Positions 54,772-64,000 of a DNA stretch of 64,000 nt are shown in pieces. Source of the stretch: Stieleria mannarensis (GTDB lineage: Bacteria > Planctomycetota > Planctomycetia > Pirellulales > Pirellulaceae); NCBI RefSeq assembly GCF_014154935.1, contig NZ_JACEHH010000016.1:1-64000 (forward strand). Direction: 5' to 3'. The stretch's first letter is position 1; each line of letters starts with the position of its first letter. Made by a program: the position numbers and the translations under genes. The notes below the pieces were generated by a model. The model was not told where the DNA came from and did not search any database. It saw only the letters and a list, made by a program, of their open reading frames with translations.

Positions 54772-56031
54772 GTGATCGCCCCCAATCTCGCCTCTGAATT
54801 ACCCGACGACCAGCGCATCGTCATCACCGGAATCGGATTGACCGCCCCCAACGGAAACGACTGGGGCGAGTATCGCGAGGCCCTGTTGGAGAAACGCAGC
54901 GGCGTCAAACCCTATGAAATCCGCTACTTCGGCAAGACTCTGGCGGGCATCTGTGACTTCGACACCCGCCGGTACCAAACCAAAAAAGACCTCCGCCGCG
55001 GGACACGTGCCGGCAGCGTCGGCGTTTACGCGGCCAACGAAGCGATCAAGCATGCGGGGATCGACTGGGAAAACACCGACAAATCACGCGTCGGCATCTA
55101 CGTCGGCGTGACCGAACACGGCAACGTGGAAACCGAGAACGAGATCTATGTGATCAAGGGATTCGACTACGACACCAGTTGTTGGTCGCACCACCACAAT
55201 CCCCGCACGGTGGCGAACAACCCCGCCGGTGAAATCGCGTTGAATCTGAAAGTCACCGGGCCGCACTACACCATCGGGGCCGCCTGTGCCGCCGGCAACG
55301 CCGGGATCATCCAGGGGGCGCAAATGCTGCGGCTGGGCGAATGTGACGTGGCGATCGCCGGGGGGACCAGCGAAAGCATTCACACGTTCGGGATTTTCGC
55401 CAGCTTCAACAGCCAGAACGCTTTGGCCAGCCATGAGGATCCCGCCAAGGCGTCGCGTCCGTTTGACGTCGACCGCAGCGGCATTGTGGTCGCCGAGGGC
55501 GGCTGTCTGTACACGCTCGAGCGGCTGGGCGACGCAAAGAAGCGGGGCGCGGAAATCTACGGCGAACTGGTCGGGTACGCGATGAATACCGACGCGACCG
55601 ACTTTGTGTTGCCCAATCCCGAGCGGCAGGCGGAATGCGTGCAGATGGCGCTCAAGCGGGCCGGGCTGCAACCCGACCAGATCGACATCGTCAGCACGCA
55701 CGCGACCGGAACGTCCAGCGGAGACGCCCAGGAATGCTCCGCCCTGCGGAGCGTCTTCGAAGGTTGCGAGAATGTGCGGATCAACAACACCAAAAGCTAC
55801 ATCGGGCACGCGATGGGCGCCGCCGGGGCGTTGGAACTGGCCGGCAATCTGTCGTCGTTCCGCGACTCCGTCGTCCACCCCACGATCAACGTCGACACGC
55901 TCGATGAAGATTGTCGTTTGCCCGGGTTGGTGCTCAACGAAGCCCAGGAGCACCGCAAGGTCGATTACGTCCTGAACAATTCTTTCGGCATGCTCGGGAT
56001 CAATTCGGTCGTGATCATCGGCCGGGTGTGA
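54772..56031 (+). CDS. Beta-ketoacyl-ACP synthase (FabF/KAS family)
   Basis: About 419 residues from GTG 54772; a longer TTG start at 54667 adds a low-similarity lead. The condensing-enzyme triad is complete: Cys172 in IGAACAAGNAG, His310 in STHATGTSSGD and His346 in YIGHAMGAAGA. The start DDQRIVITGIGLTAPNGNDW is the usual FabF opening. FDVDRSGIVVAEGG replaces the common FDxxRDGFVxGEGA. The protein condenses acyl-ACP with malonyl-ACP. With an ACP gene downstream it looks like a dedicated system, not the main fatty acid FabF, though this is inference. Confidence 0.92.
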   Translation: MIAPNLASELPDDQRIVITGIGLTAPNGNDWGEYREALLEKRSGVKPYEIRYFGKTLAGICDFDTRRYQTKKDLRRGTRAGSVGVYAANEAIKHAGIDWENTDKSRVGIYVGVTEHGNVETENEIYVIKGFDYDTSCWSHHHNPRTVANNPAGEIALNLKVTGPHYTIGAACAAGNAGIIQGAQMLRLGECDVAIAGGTSESIHTFGIFASFNSQNALASHEDPAKASRPFDVDRSGIVVAEGGCLYTLERLGDAKKRGAEIYGELVGYAMNTDATDFVLPNPERQAECVQMALKRAGLQPDQIDIVSTHATGTSSGDAQECSALRSVFEGCENVRINNTKSYIGHAMGAAGALELAGNLSSFRDSVVHPTINVDTLDEDCRLPGLVLNEAQEHRKVDYVLNNSFGMLGINSVVIIGRV

Positions 56032-56553
56032 TTCGGCAGCGCCTTGATTTCAGACGCTGCCTGGGGCGAAGTGAATGTCTCTCGCAGGGCTTGGCCCTCC
56101 TTGCAGACATTGTGTCTACGCAACTTGAAATGGCTCCCTTCTCCCCCGGCTTTGCGCACAGAGAAGGGCTGGGGATGAGGGGGGCAGCCGGCCGGAACTT
56201 GGTCGGGTGTAAGGCCCCTCACCCCCAGCCCCTCTCCCCAAAACAGATCGCAGTCACCGTCACTCTGCGGTCAAAATCTGTTTGTGCGATCTGTTTTGGG
56301 GAGAGGGGTGCCATGCGTTAAATTGCGGACCGATTCGTTTGGCCATCGATGCCTGCCGGAAGGGTTTTGCCTAAACCCACTGAGCTCCTCGGTGAAGAAG
56401 TGGTTCTGCTCGCTGGCCGCGGCGGGGAATCCAAATTTCGTCGCTCTCGGGCACTTCGAAATTTGATCTCCAGGCGGTAAGATGGGCGGCCCGGCAATTC
56501 CTGCTTCCGCACCGTTTTCAATCCGCCCGCTTTCAACCCCATCTCGAATAGCA
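56032..56553. other. Intergenic region with large inverted repeats
   Basis: It separates the ketoacyl synthase and ACP genes. It holds the GAGAAGGGCTGGGGATGAGG/CCCCTCACCCCCAGCCCCTC pair (about 56152-56238) and a perfect 24-bp pair at 56229-56308. No gene was found. Confidence 0.6.
56152..56308. repeat. Nested inverted repeats of the AGCCCCTCTCCCC type
   Basis: CCCCTCTCCCCAAAACAGAT opens the arm at 56229-56252, exactly complementary to 56285-56308. The 56216-56238 part also pairs with 56152-56173 with a few mismatches. Such sequences are widespread intergenic repeats in many bacteria. Confidence 0.75.
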
Positions 56554-56814
56554 ATGACGCCTGCCGAAATCCGCGACGAAATCCTGGACATTCTCGAAGA
56601 CATTTCGCCGGACGAAGACCTGGACGATCTGAAAGACGATGTTGCGTTCCGGGAACAGCTGGAACTCGATAGCATGGATTTCCTGGACATCGTGATGGAG
56701 CTGCGGAAGCGGCACCGCGTCCAGATTCCCGAAGAGGAGTACGGGGAGCTGGCCAGCATGGCGTCCACAGTGGCGTACCTGGAGCCCAAGATGCGTGACA
56801 TCGTCAAAACCTGA
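56554..56814 (+). CDS. Acyl carrier protein
   Basis: 86 residues, acidic. The 4'-phosphopantetheine site is Ser40 in LELDSMDFLDIVMEL, the standard DSxxxxD/E context. The four-helix pattern and length fit an ACP, with an extended loop PDEDLDDLKDDVAFREQ. ATG 56554 directly precedes the first helix. The CrtI-like gene starts 36 bp later, so the two are probably translated together. It should carry the growing or modified chain of the neighbouring ketoacyl synthase. Confidence 0.92.
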   Translation: MTPAEIRDEILDILEDISPDEDLDDLKDDVAFREQLELDSMDFLDIVMELRKRHRVQIPEEEYGELASMASTVAYLEPKMRDIVKT

Positions 56815-56850
56815 TCCCGCGGCTTTGGCCGTCAAAGCGTTGGAATTCTC

Positions 56851-58269
56851 GTGACCGAGCCGTCCGTAGCCGAACATTACGACACGATCATCATCGGCGC
56901 CGGGATGAGTGGCTTGGCAGCCGGGATCCGTCTGGCCCACTACGACCAACGTGTCTGTATTCTTGAACGCCACTACACGATCGGCGGCCTGAATTCGTTT
57001 TACCGCATGGGGGGGCGCGACTATGACGTCGGCCTTCATGCGATGACAAATTATGCCAAGCGGGGGACGAAGAAGGGGCCGCTGGCAAAGCTGATTCGGC
57101 AGCTGCGTTTCCGCTGGGATGATTTCAAGCTTGCCGAGCAAATCGGGTCGTCGATCCGCTTTCCCGGTGTCTCACTGGATTTCAGCAACGACATCGGGTT
57201 ACTGGAAAACGAGATCGCGGAGCGGTTCCCCGGCCAGGTCGATGGATTCCGCTCGCTGTGTGACTCGTTGTTGGATTATTCCGACATGGACGGGACCGAC
57301 GAGCGGTTCATGCGGTCGGCGCGCGAGGTGATGGCGGAGCATTTGAGCGAACCGCTGCTGATCGAAATGTTGCTCTGCCCGTTGATGTGGTACGGCAACG
57401 CCCGTGAAAACGACATGGACTTCGGCCAGTTCTGCATCATGTTTCGGGCCTGCTATCTGGAAGGATTCGGGCGTCCGTTCAAGGGTGTGCGGGTGATCCT
57501 GAAGAATCTGGTCCGCAAGTTTCGTGGGCTCGGCGGCGAGCTAAAGCTTCGAAGTGGCGTTTCGAGGATCCATGTGGAAAACGGCCGCGCCGCCGGTGTC
57601 GTGCTGGACAACGGGATCGAATTGACTGCGACCCGGATTCTGTCTTCGGCCGGCAACATCGAAACGATGCGGCTGTGCGACGACGTGACCGAAGTCGACG
57701 TCGCACGGGCCGGAAAACTCTCGTTTATCGAATCGATCTCGATCCTGGATCGAATGCCCCAGTCGTTCGGGTTCGATCGAACGATTGTGTTTTACAACGA
57801 CAGCGATTCGTTTCATTGGAATCGCCCCGACGATGACCTGTGCGACGCGCGGACGGGCGTGATCTGTTCGCCGAACAATTACATCTATGAAGACGACGAA
57901 GGCGAGTTGCCTGATGGCGTGCTGCGGATCACGACGCTGGCCAACCATGATCGCTGGTGCGAGCTGCCCGATGCGAAGTACCAGGCGGAAAAGGTACGGC
58001 AGTACGAATTGGCCGTCGCCTCTTCGGTGCGTTTCATGCCGGATTTTCGTCAGTACGTGATCGACACCGACGTGTTCACCCCCAAGACGATTCGCCGCTT
58101 CACCTGGCACGACAACGGGGCGGTCTACGGCGCGCCGACCAAGCAACTCGATGGCACGACCCATTTGCCGAACGTGTTCCTGTGCGGCACCGATCAGGGG
58201 TTTGTCGGCATCGTCGGCGCGATTGTCAGCGGCATCAGCATGGCCAATCGGCATTGTTTGCAGCCGTAG
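56851..58269 (+). CDS. FAD-dependent CrtI/phytoene-desaturase-like oxidoreductase
   Basis: 472 residues. The FAD Rossmann motif is HYDTIIIGAGMSGLAAGIRLAHYDQRVCILERHYTIGGLNSF (about 9-50), and the C-terminal FAD contact is THLPNVFLCGTDQGFVGIVGAIVSG. These match the carotenoid desaturase/isomerase and retinol saturase group. Start GTG 56851 is used. The stop codon TAG is provided by the first base-pairs of the hairpin array at 58266. With KAS and ACP upstream, it may desaturate or isomerise an acyl or polyene chain rather than phytoene. Confidence 0.9.
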   Translation: MTEPSVAEHYDTIIIGAGMSGLAAGIRLAHYDQRVCILERHYTIGGLNSFYRMGGRDYDVGLHAMTNYAKRGTKKGPLAKLIRQLRFRWDDFKLAEQIGSSIRFPGVSLDFSNDIGLLENEIAERFPGQVDGFRSLCDSLLDYSDMDGTDERFMRSAREVMAEHLSEPLLIEMLLCPLMWYGNARENDMDFGQFCIMFRACYLEGFGRPFKGVRVILKNLVRKFRGLGGELKLRSGVSRIHVENGRAAGVVLDNGIELTATRILSSAGNIETMRLCDDVTEVDVARAGKLSFIESISILDRMPQSFGFDRTIVFYNDSDSFHWNRPDDDLCDARTGVICSPNNYIYEDDEGELPDGVLRITTLANHDRWCELPDAKYQAEKVRQYELAVASSVRFMPDFRQYVIDTDVFTPKTIRRFTWHDNGAVYGAPTKQLDGTTHLPNVFLCGTDQGFVGIVGAIVSGISMANRHCLQP

Positions 58270-58506
58270 CGGAAGCCGCCAAGGCTTTCGTCCCGCGTGA
58301 CCGCCCGGGGGCGAAACTCTTGGCGAGTTCCGCTACGTAGGCGGTGTGGCGTAGCGGAAGCCGCCAAGGCTTTCGCCCTGCACGATTGCCCGGGGTCGAA
58401 ACTCTTGGCGAGTTCCGCTACGTAGGCGGTGTGGCGTAGCGGAAGCCGCCAAGGCTTTCGTCCTGCACGATTGCCGGGGGGCGAAACTCTTGGCGAGTTC
58501 CGCTAC
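58266..58506. repeat. Three tandem 85-bp inverted-arm units of the GTAGCGGAA hairpin family
   Basis: Plus arms begin at 58266, 58351 and 58436 (exact 85-bp period); minus arms at 58312, 58397 and 58482. All plus arms carry AGCC-GCCAA-GGCT, all minus arms ACTC-GCCAA-GAGT. The spacer between arms varies. The array separates the convergent oxidoreductase and ppdK genes and supplies the TAG stop of the former. Confidence 0.92.
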
Positions 58507-58518
58507 GTGGGCTGGCAC

Positions 58519-58554
58519 AAAAAAAAGACCCGGCTGAACACAGCCGAGTCTTTT
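58519..58554 (-). terminator. Rho-independent terminator of ppdK
   Basis: On the minus strand AAAAGACTCGGCTG pairs with CAGCCGGGTCTTTT, followed by more T. It lies 27 bp after the ppdK stop codon. Confidence 0.88.
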
Positions 58555-58580
58555 CCTGATTTCGGTCGATTGCCGATGCC

Positions 58581-61220
<2,640 letters not shown>

Positions 61221-61598
61221 GGTTGTTCTCTATCGAAACCGTCTCAGAAGGGGCGTGAGCGTGCGGAGTGTGTGTCGCTATCTTCAGTCAAAACAAGGAC
61301 TTACGTATACCGGCGCCGCTGTCGCTCGTGGAGAAAGTAGGAGTCACTCGGGAGTCATCGGGGGCGTGGTTGCTCGGCATGGTGTCGCCGCGAATCACCG
61401 CTGTGATCCGCCTGGGAGGCCCGATCGATTTCACCTCGTTTCGGCCAAGCGGGCGTAAATCTATTTGCGACAAGCGGTTTGGTCAATGAGAGGGGCCCAA
61501 GGAACCTTGGCGCCGAGGAGGGTTCGGCGGATTTGGCGGACTTGCGCGAGGCCGACACGCGATGGACCGGGCAGGAGGATGCCAGCGGGAAGCGTCAC

Positions 61599-61714
61599 GG
61601 CCTGTTGATCTAATCAGCCGCACGGCGCTAGCCGCGGTTCTCGCCGCCGCAAAACCGGGGCTAGCGCCCATCGGCTAATCGTTAGCTGTTTCATTTCGAC
61701 TAAATCAACAGGCC
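61599..61714. repeat. 116-bp MITE-like element with terminal inverted repeats
   Basis: Ends: GGCCTGTTGATCTAATC (61599-61615) and the inverse GACTAAATCAACAGGCC (61698-61714), two mismatches. The inside forms a large hairpin, GGCGCTAGCC...GGGGCTAGCGCC within AGCCG...CGGCT. Related copies at 21111 and, diverged, at 26220. Confidence 0.78.
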
Positions 61715-61734
61715 GGTCAGCGAGCGGCCCGTGC

Positions 61735-61826
61735 AGAGAGGCAGAATGATACGGGGCAGAATGATGGGGAGGCGGGCCAGGCGGATCCGGTCGATGGAAT
61801 TGTTTTGCCCCCATTGTTTTGCCAAT
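61735..61826. repeat. Opposed GGGGCARAAYRATG unit pair
   Basis: GGCAGAATGATACGGGGCAG with a further AATGATGGGG on the plus strand, and TTGTTTTGCCCCCATTGTTT as the opposite orientation from about 61800. Same unit family as 5843-5891. Confidence 0.6.
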
Positions 61827-61947
61827 CCCGCCGCCCTTCTCCAGCTGCTTGGGATCTGTTCGGTGAATCGGGCTCGGCGGGAACCCCTTGCATCTCTACA
61901 ATTCGCATCTTTCGCCCCGTCACTCCATTTTTGCCTGCCCACCGACC

Positions 61948-63516
61948 GTGACAAAGCCAGCCAGCCAGCTTCGCGTCTACAACACGCTGACGAAAACCAA
62001 AGAGCCCTTCGAGCCGATTTCTCCGCCCGCGGTGGGGATCTACCTGTGTGGCCCCACGGTGTATGCCGAATCACACATCGGCCACATGGTCGGCCCCGTC
62101 ATCTTTGACACCGTCAAACGCTACTTGCGCTACAGCGGCTACCAGCCGACCTGGGTGGTCAACATCACCGACGTCGACGACAAGCTGATCAACAAGAGCA
62201 AGGAGCGCGATCTGCCGGTGTCCCAGATCGCCACGGAGATGACGGCCGATTACATGGCCAATCTGCGCGAGCTGGGCGTCAACCAGATCGATTACATGCC
62301 GCGGGCGACCGACCACATGCCCCAGATCATCGGCTTCATCGAGCAGCTGATCGAAAAAGGTCACGCCTACGAAGTCGACGGCGACGTCTTTTTTGACGTC
62401 GTTAAAGATCCCAACTATGGCCAACTTTCTAATCGCAGCGTCGATGACCAGCAGGGCGAAGGCGGCGAGGCGGCTGCGAAGAAACGTTCCTCCGGTGACT
62501 TCGCGCTCTGGAAATCGGCCAAACCCGGGGAGATTTCCTGGGACAGCCCCTGGGGACGCGGCCGACCCGGTTGGCACATCGAATGCTCGGCGATGAGCCA
62601 CGAAATCCTGGGCAAGACCTTCGACATCCACGGCGGTGGGTTGGACCTGATGTTCCCGCACCACGAGAACGAACTGGCCCAAAGCGGATGCTGCCACGAC
62701 GCCCCGATGGTCAAGTACTGGATGCACAACGGGCTGATGCGATCCGAAGGCAAGGGAAAGCTCGGTGGCAAGGGCGACCGTGAAGAATCGGCCGAAGAGG
62801 CGGCGGCGGGGAAAATCAGCCGCTCCAAGGGCGACGGCGGTTTGAGCGCCCTGATCCGACGCCACACCGGAACCCGGATCCGATTTTTCTTGCTGCGAAC
62901 CCACTACCGCAGCACCATCCTGTACAGCGAAGCGGGGCTGGAAGAAGCCGGTTCGGCACTGGATGGTTTCTATCGGCTGTTCGAGCGATTCGAAGAAATC
63001 ACGGGAATCTCTTTCTATGACGACGACGGTCTGAAACCTGCCAAGACGCGTGCGGAGGGCGATTTTGATCCCGGCAAGGACGACTTGCTGAAACAGGTGC
63101 ACTCGCTGCGAGAAAAATTCATCGCCGCGATGGACGATGACTTCAACACCGGGGCGGCGATCAGCATTCTGTTCGATTGGTTGCGCCTGCTGAATCGTTA
63201 TCTGAACGAAAACACGCTCGCCGCCGGTGCGGATGCTCAATTGCCCGAGGTTGTCGCGTTGATTGCAGCGATGCGATCAATGAAAGAGCTAACCAACGTG
63301 CTGGGTTTGTTCGGCAAACCACCAGTCGCCGGCGGCGGCGATGAAGTCGCCCAAGAGTTGCTCGACAAGACGATTCACTTGTTGATCGATCTCCGCAAGG
63401 AAGCCCGGGAGCGCAAAGACTATGCGACCGGGGATGCCATCCGAAATCGTCTCGGCGAACTCGGCGTGGCACTGTTGGACAAGAAAGAAGGCACCAGCTG
63501 GGAATTGACCTCATGA
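61948..63516 (+). CDS. cysS: Cysteinyl-tRNA synthetase with variant KMSKS motif
   Basis: 522 residues from GTG 61948. Class I motifs: [16 protein letters not shown] with zinc ligand Cys34 and HIGH (43-46), then [12 protein letters not shown] with Cys213, and [10 protein letters not shown] for the remaining zinc ligands. The KMSKS loop reads KISRS (289-293), preceded by a Lys/Glu-rich insert of about 22 residues ([20 protein letters not shown]) not seen in most CysRS. It charges tRNA-Cys. The stop overlaps the ruvC start (ATGA), so the two are coupled. Confidence 0.94.
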   Translation: MTKPASQLRVYNTLTKTKEPFEPISPPAVGIYLCGPTVYAESHIGHMVGPVIFDTVKRYLRYSGYQPTWVVNITDVDDKLINKSKERDLPVSQIATEMTADYMANLRELGVNQIDYMPRATDHMPQIIGFIEQLIEKGHAYEVDGDVFFDVVKDPNYGQLSNRSVDDQQGEGGEAAAKKRSSGDFALWKSAKPGEISWDSPWGRGRPGWHIECSAMSHEILGKTFDIHGGGLDLMFPHHENELAQSGCCHDAPMVKYWMHNGLMRSEGKGKLGGKGDREESAEEAAAGKISRSKGDGGLSALIRRHTGTRIRFFLLRTHYRSTILYSEAGLEEAGSALDGFYRLFERFEEITGISFYDDDGLKPAKTRAEGDFDPGKDDLLKQVHSLREKFIAAMDDDFNTGAAISILFDWLRLLNRYLNENTLAAGADAQLPEVVALIAAMRSMKELTNVLGLFGKPPVAGGGDEVAQELLDKTIHLLIDLRKEARERKDYATGDAIRNRLGELGVALLDKKEGTSWELTS

Positions 63517-64000
63517 ACTCCCATGCGGCGGTCAAGTTGGGCGGTGCCGCGGCAAGTCAGACGCCGGTAAAGATTCTGGGCATTGACCCGGGGCTCAACA
63601 CCACCGGTTACGGCGTCATTCGTGTCCGTCACGGCCAATTCCAATTGATCGAAGCGGGGATCGTTCGCAGCAAGGCCAAGGCATCGATCGAATCGCGGTT
63701 GCTGGAGATCTACAGCGGCGTGGCGGAGGTCCTCGAACAGCATCAGCCTGATTTCCTGGCCCTGGAGCAATTGTTTTCCCACTACTCGCGGCCCAAGACC
63801 GCGATCTTGATGGGCCACGCCCGCGGAGTGATCTGCTTGGCCGCCGCAGCCGCCGGAGTGCCCGTGAAGAGTTTTGAACCGACGAAGGTTAAGAAGGTCA
63901 TGACGGGCAACGGCCATGCGCCCAAACACCAGATGCAATTGGCGGTGAAGTTGCAATTGAACTTGGCCGAAGTCCCCGAGCCGGCCGACGTCGCCGACGC
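63513..64000 (+). CDS. ruvC: Holliday junction endonuclease RuvC (cut by window end)
   Basis: About 162 residues are visible; the last part is outside the window. The first catalytic Asp is in [14 protein letters not shown] and the Glu in [52 protein letters not shown] is the usual central block. An N-terminal lead of about 20 residues ([17 protein letters not shown]) is not usual. ATG 63513 overlaps the cysS stop by ATGA. ruvA/ruvB are not visible; they may lie beyond 64000. Confidence 0.95.
   Translation, partial: MNSHAAVKLGGAAASQTPVKILGIDPGLNTTGYGVIRVRHGQFQLIEAGIVRSKAKASIESRLLEIYSGVAEVLEQHQPDFLALEQLFSHYSRPKTAILMGHARGVICLAAAAAGVPVKSFEPTKVKKVMTGNGHAPKHQMQLAVKLQLNLAEVPEPADVAD

Larger units (their letters stand above)
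61221..61947. other. Repeat-rich intergenic region between ppdK and cysS
   Basis: About 730 bp containing the MITE-like element at 61599-61714 and GGGGCARAAYRATG units in both orientations (about 61735-61768 and 61799-61826). No protein gene is convincing. It must hold both divergent promoters. Confidence 0.6.

Noticed and set aside
58266-58506. CRISPR array
   Set aside because: Units are 85 bp with inverted arms, near-identical spacers and only three copies; no cas genes are near.

Overview
The window looks like a chromosomal segment of a Planctomycetota bacterium, probably near Rhodopirellula/Pirellulaceae. The grounds are family content: an ECF sigma factor followed by an anti-sigma-like protein with a planctomycete-type H-x-DG tail, an OprO/P-like porin, DUF4254 and DUF502 proteins, a DUF116-polyprenyl synthase fusion and an ABC-2/CPBP fusion. 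The DNA is GC-rich, genes are often preceded by weak Shine-Dalgarno sequences, and intergenic spaces carry many small palindromic repeats. This placement is an inference; no rRNA or tRNA gene was found.

Layout. 0.3-5.8 kb: Ntn-type amide hydrolase, sigma/anti-sigma pair, purine-type permease with a small membrane partner. 6-15 kb: RpoD; GlnE (with a degenerate first active site) followed by an IlvD/Edd dehydratase; RhlE helicase. 15-26 kb: a 1286-residue kinase/AAA signalling protein, a sodium:solute symporter, sugar oxidoreductases and a sugar isomerase-like protein, and an HD-GYP response regulator. 26-33 kb: ABC exporter whose permease is fused to a CPBP protease, an anion porin, a Cys-rich secreted protein, an isochorismatase-like hydrolase. 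33.5-38 kb: a structured non-coding stretch, then ilvH-ilvC, DUF4254, DUF502. 38-45.8 kb: ComF-like transferase, two more ECF sigma factors, a UVR-motif protein, CsrA, SurE, IspG. 46-49 kb: glycosyltransferase and a PmtA-like methyltransferase. 49-58.3 kb: two divergent transcription units that look like a lipid/terpenoid biosynthetic locus. 58.5-64 kb: PpdK, CysS and a truncated RuvC.

The most interesting locus is 49-58.3 kb. On the minus strand an ATGA-coupled operon encodes a DxDDT-type class II terpene cyclase, a DUF116-polyprenyl diphosphate synthase fusion, a chorismate-lyase-fold protein with a His-rich segment, and a secreted repeat protein. Divergently, a ketoacyl synthase, an acyl carrier protein and a CrtI-like oxidoreductase follow each other. 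Together they could supply a prenyl chain, cyclise it, provide an aromatic acid and build or desaturate an acyl chain. The product is unknown.

The second theme is repeats. A family of about 25-bp arms starting GTAGCGGAA carries a mini-hairpin with a GCCAA loop; its stem occurs in three forms with compensating base changes, which points to selection on structure. It occurs at 3' ends of genes and as three exact-period 85-bp units at 58.3-58.5 kb. Other families include GCCA-loop relatives, a 116-bp element with terminal inverted repeats, a 67-bp element, GGGGCARAAYRATG units, a G-quadruplex-prone heptamer and several long perfect inverted repeats.
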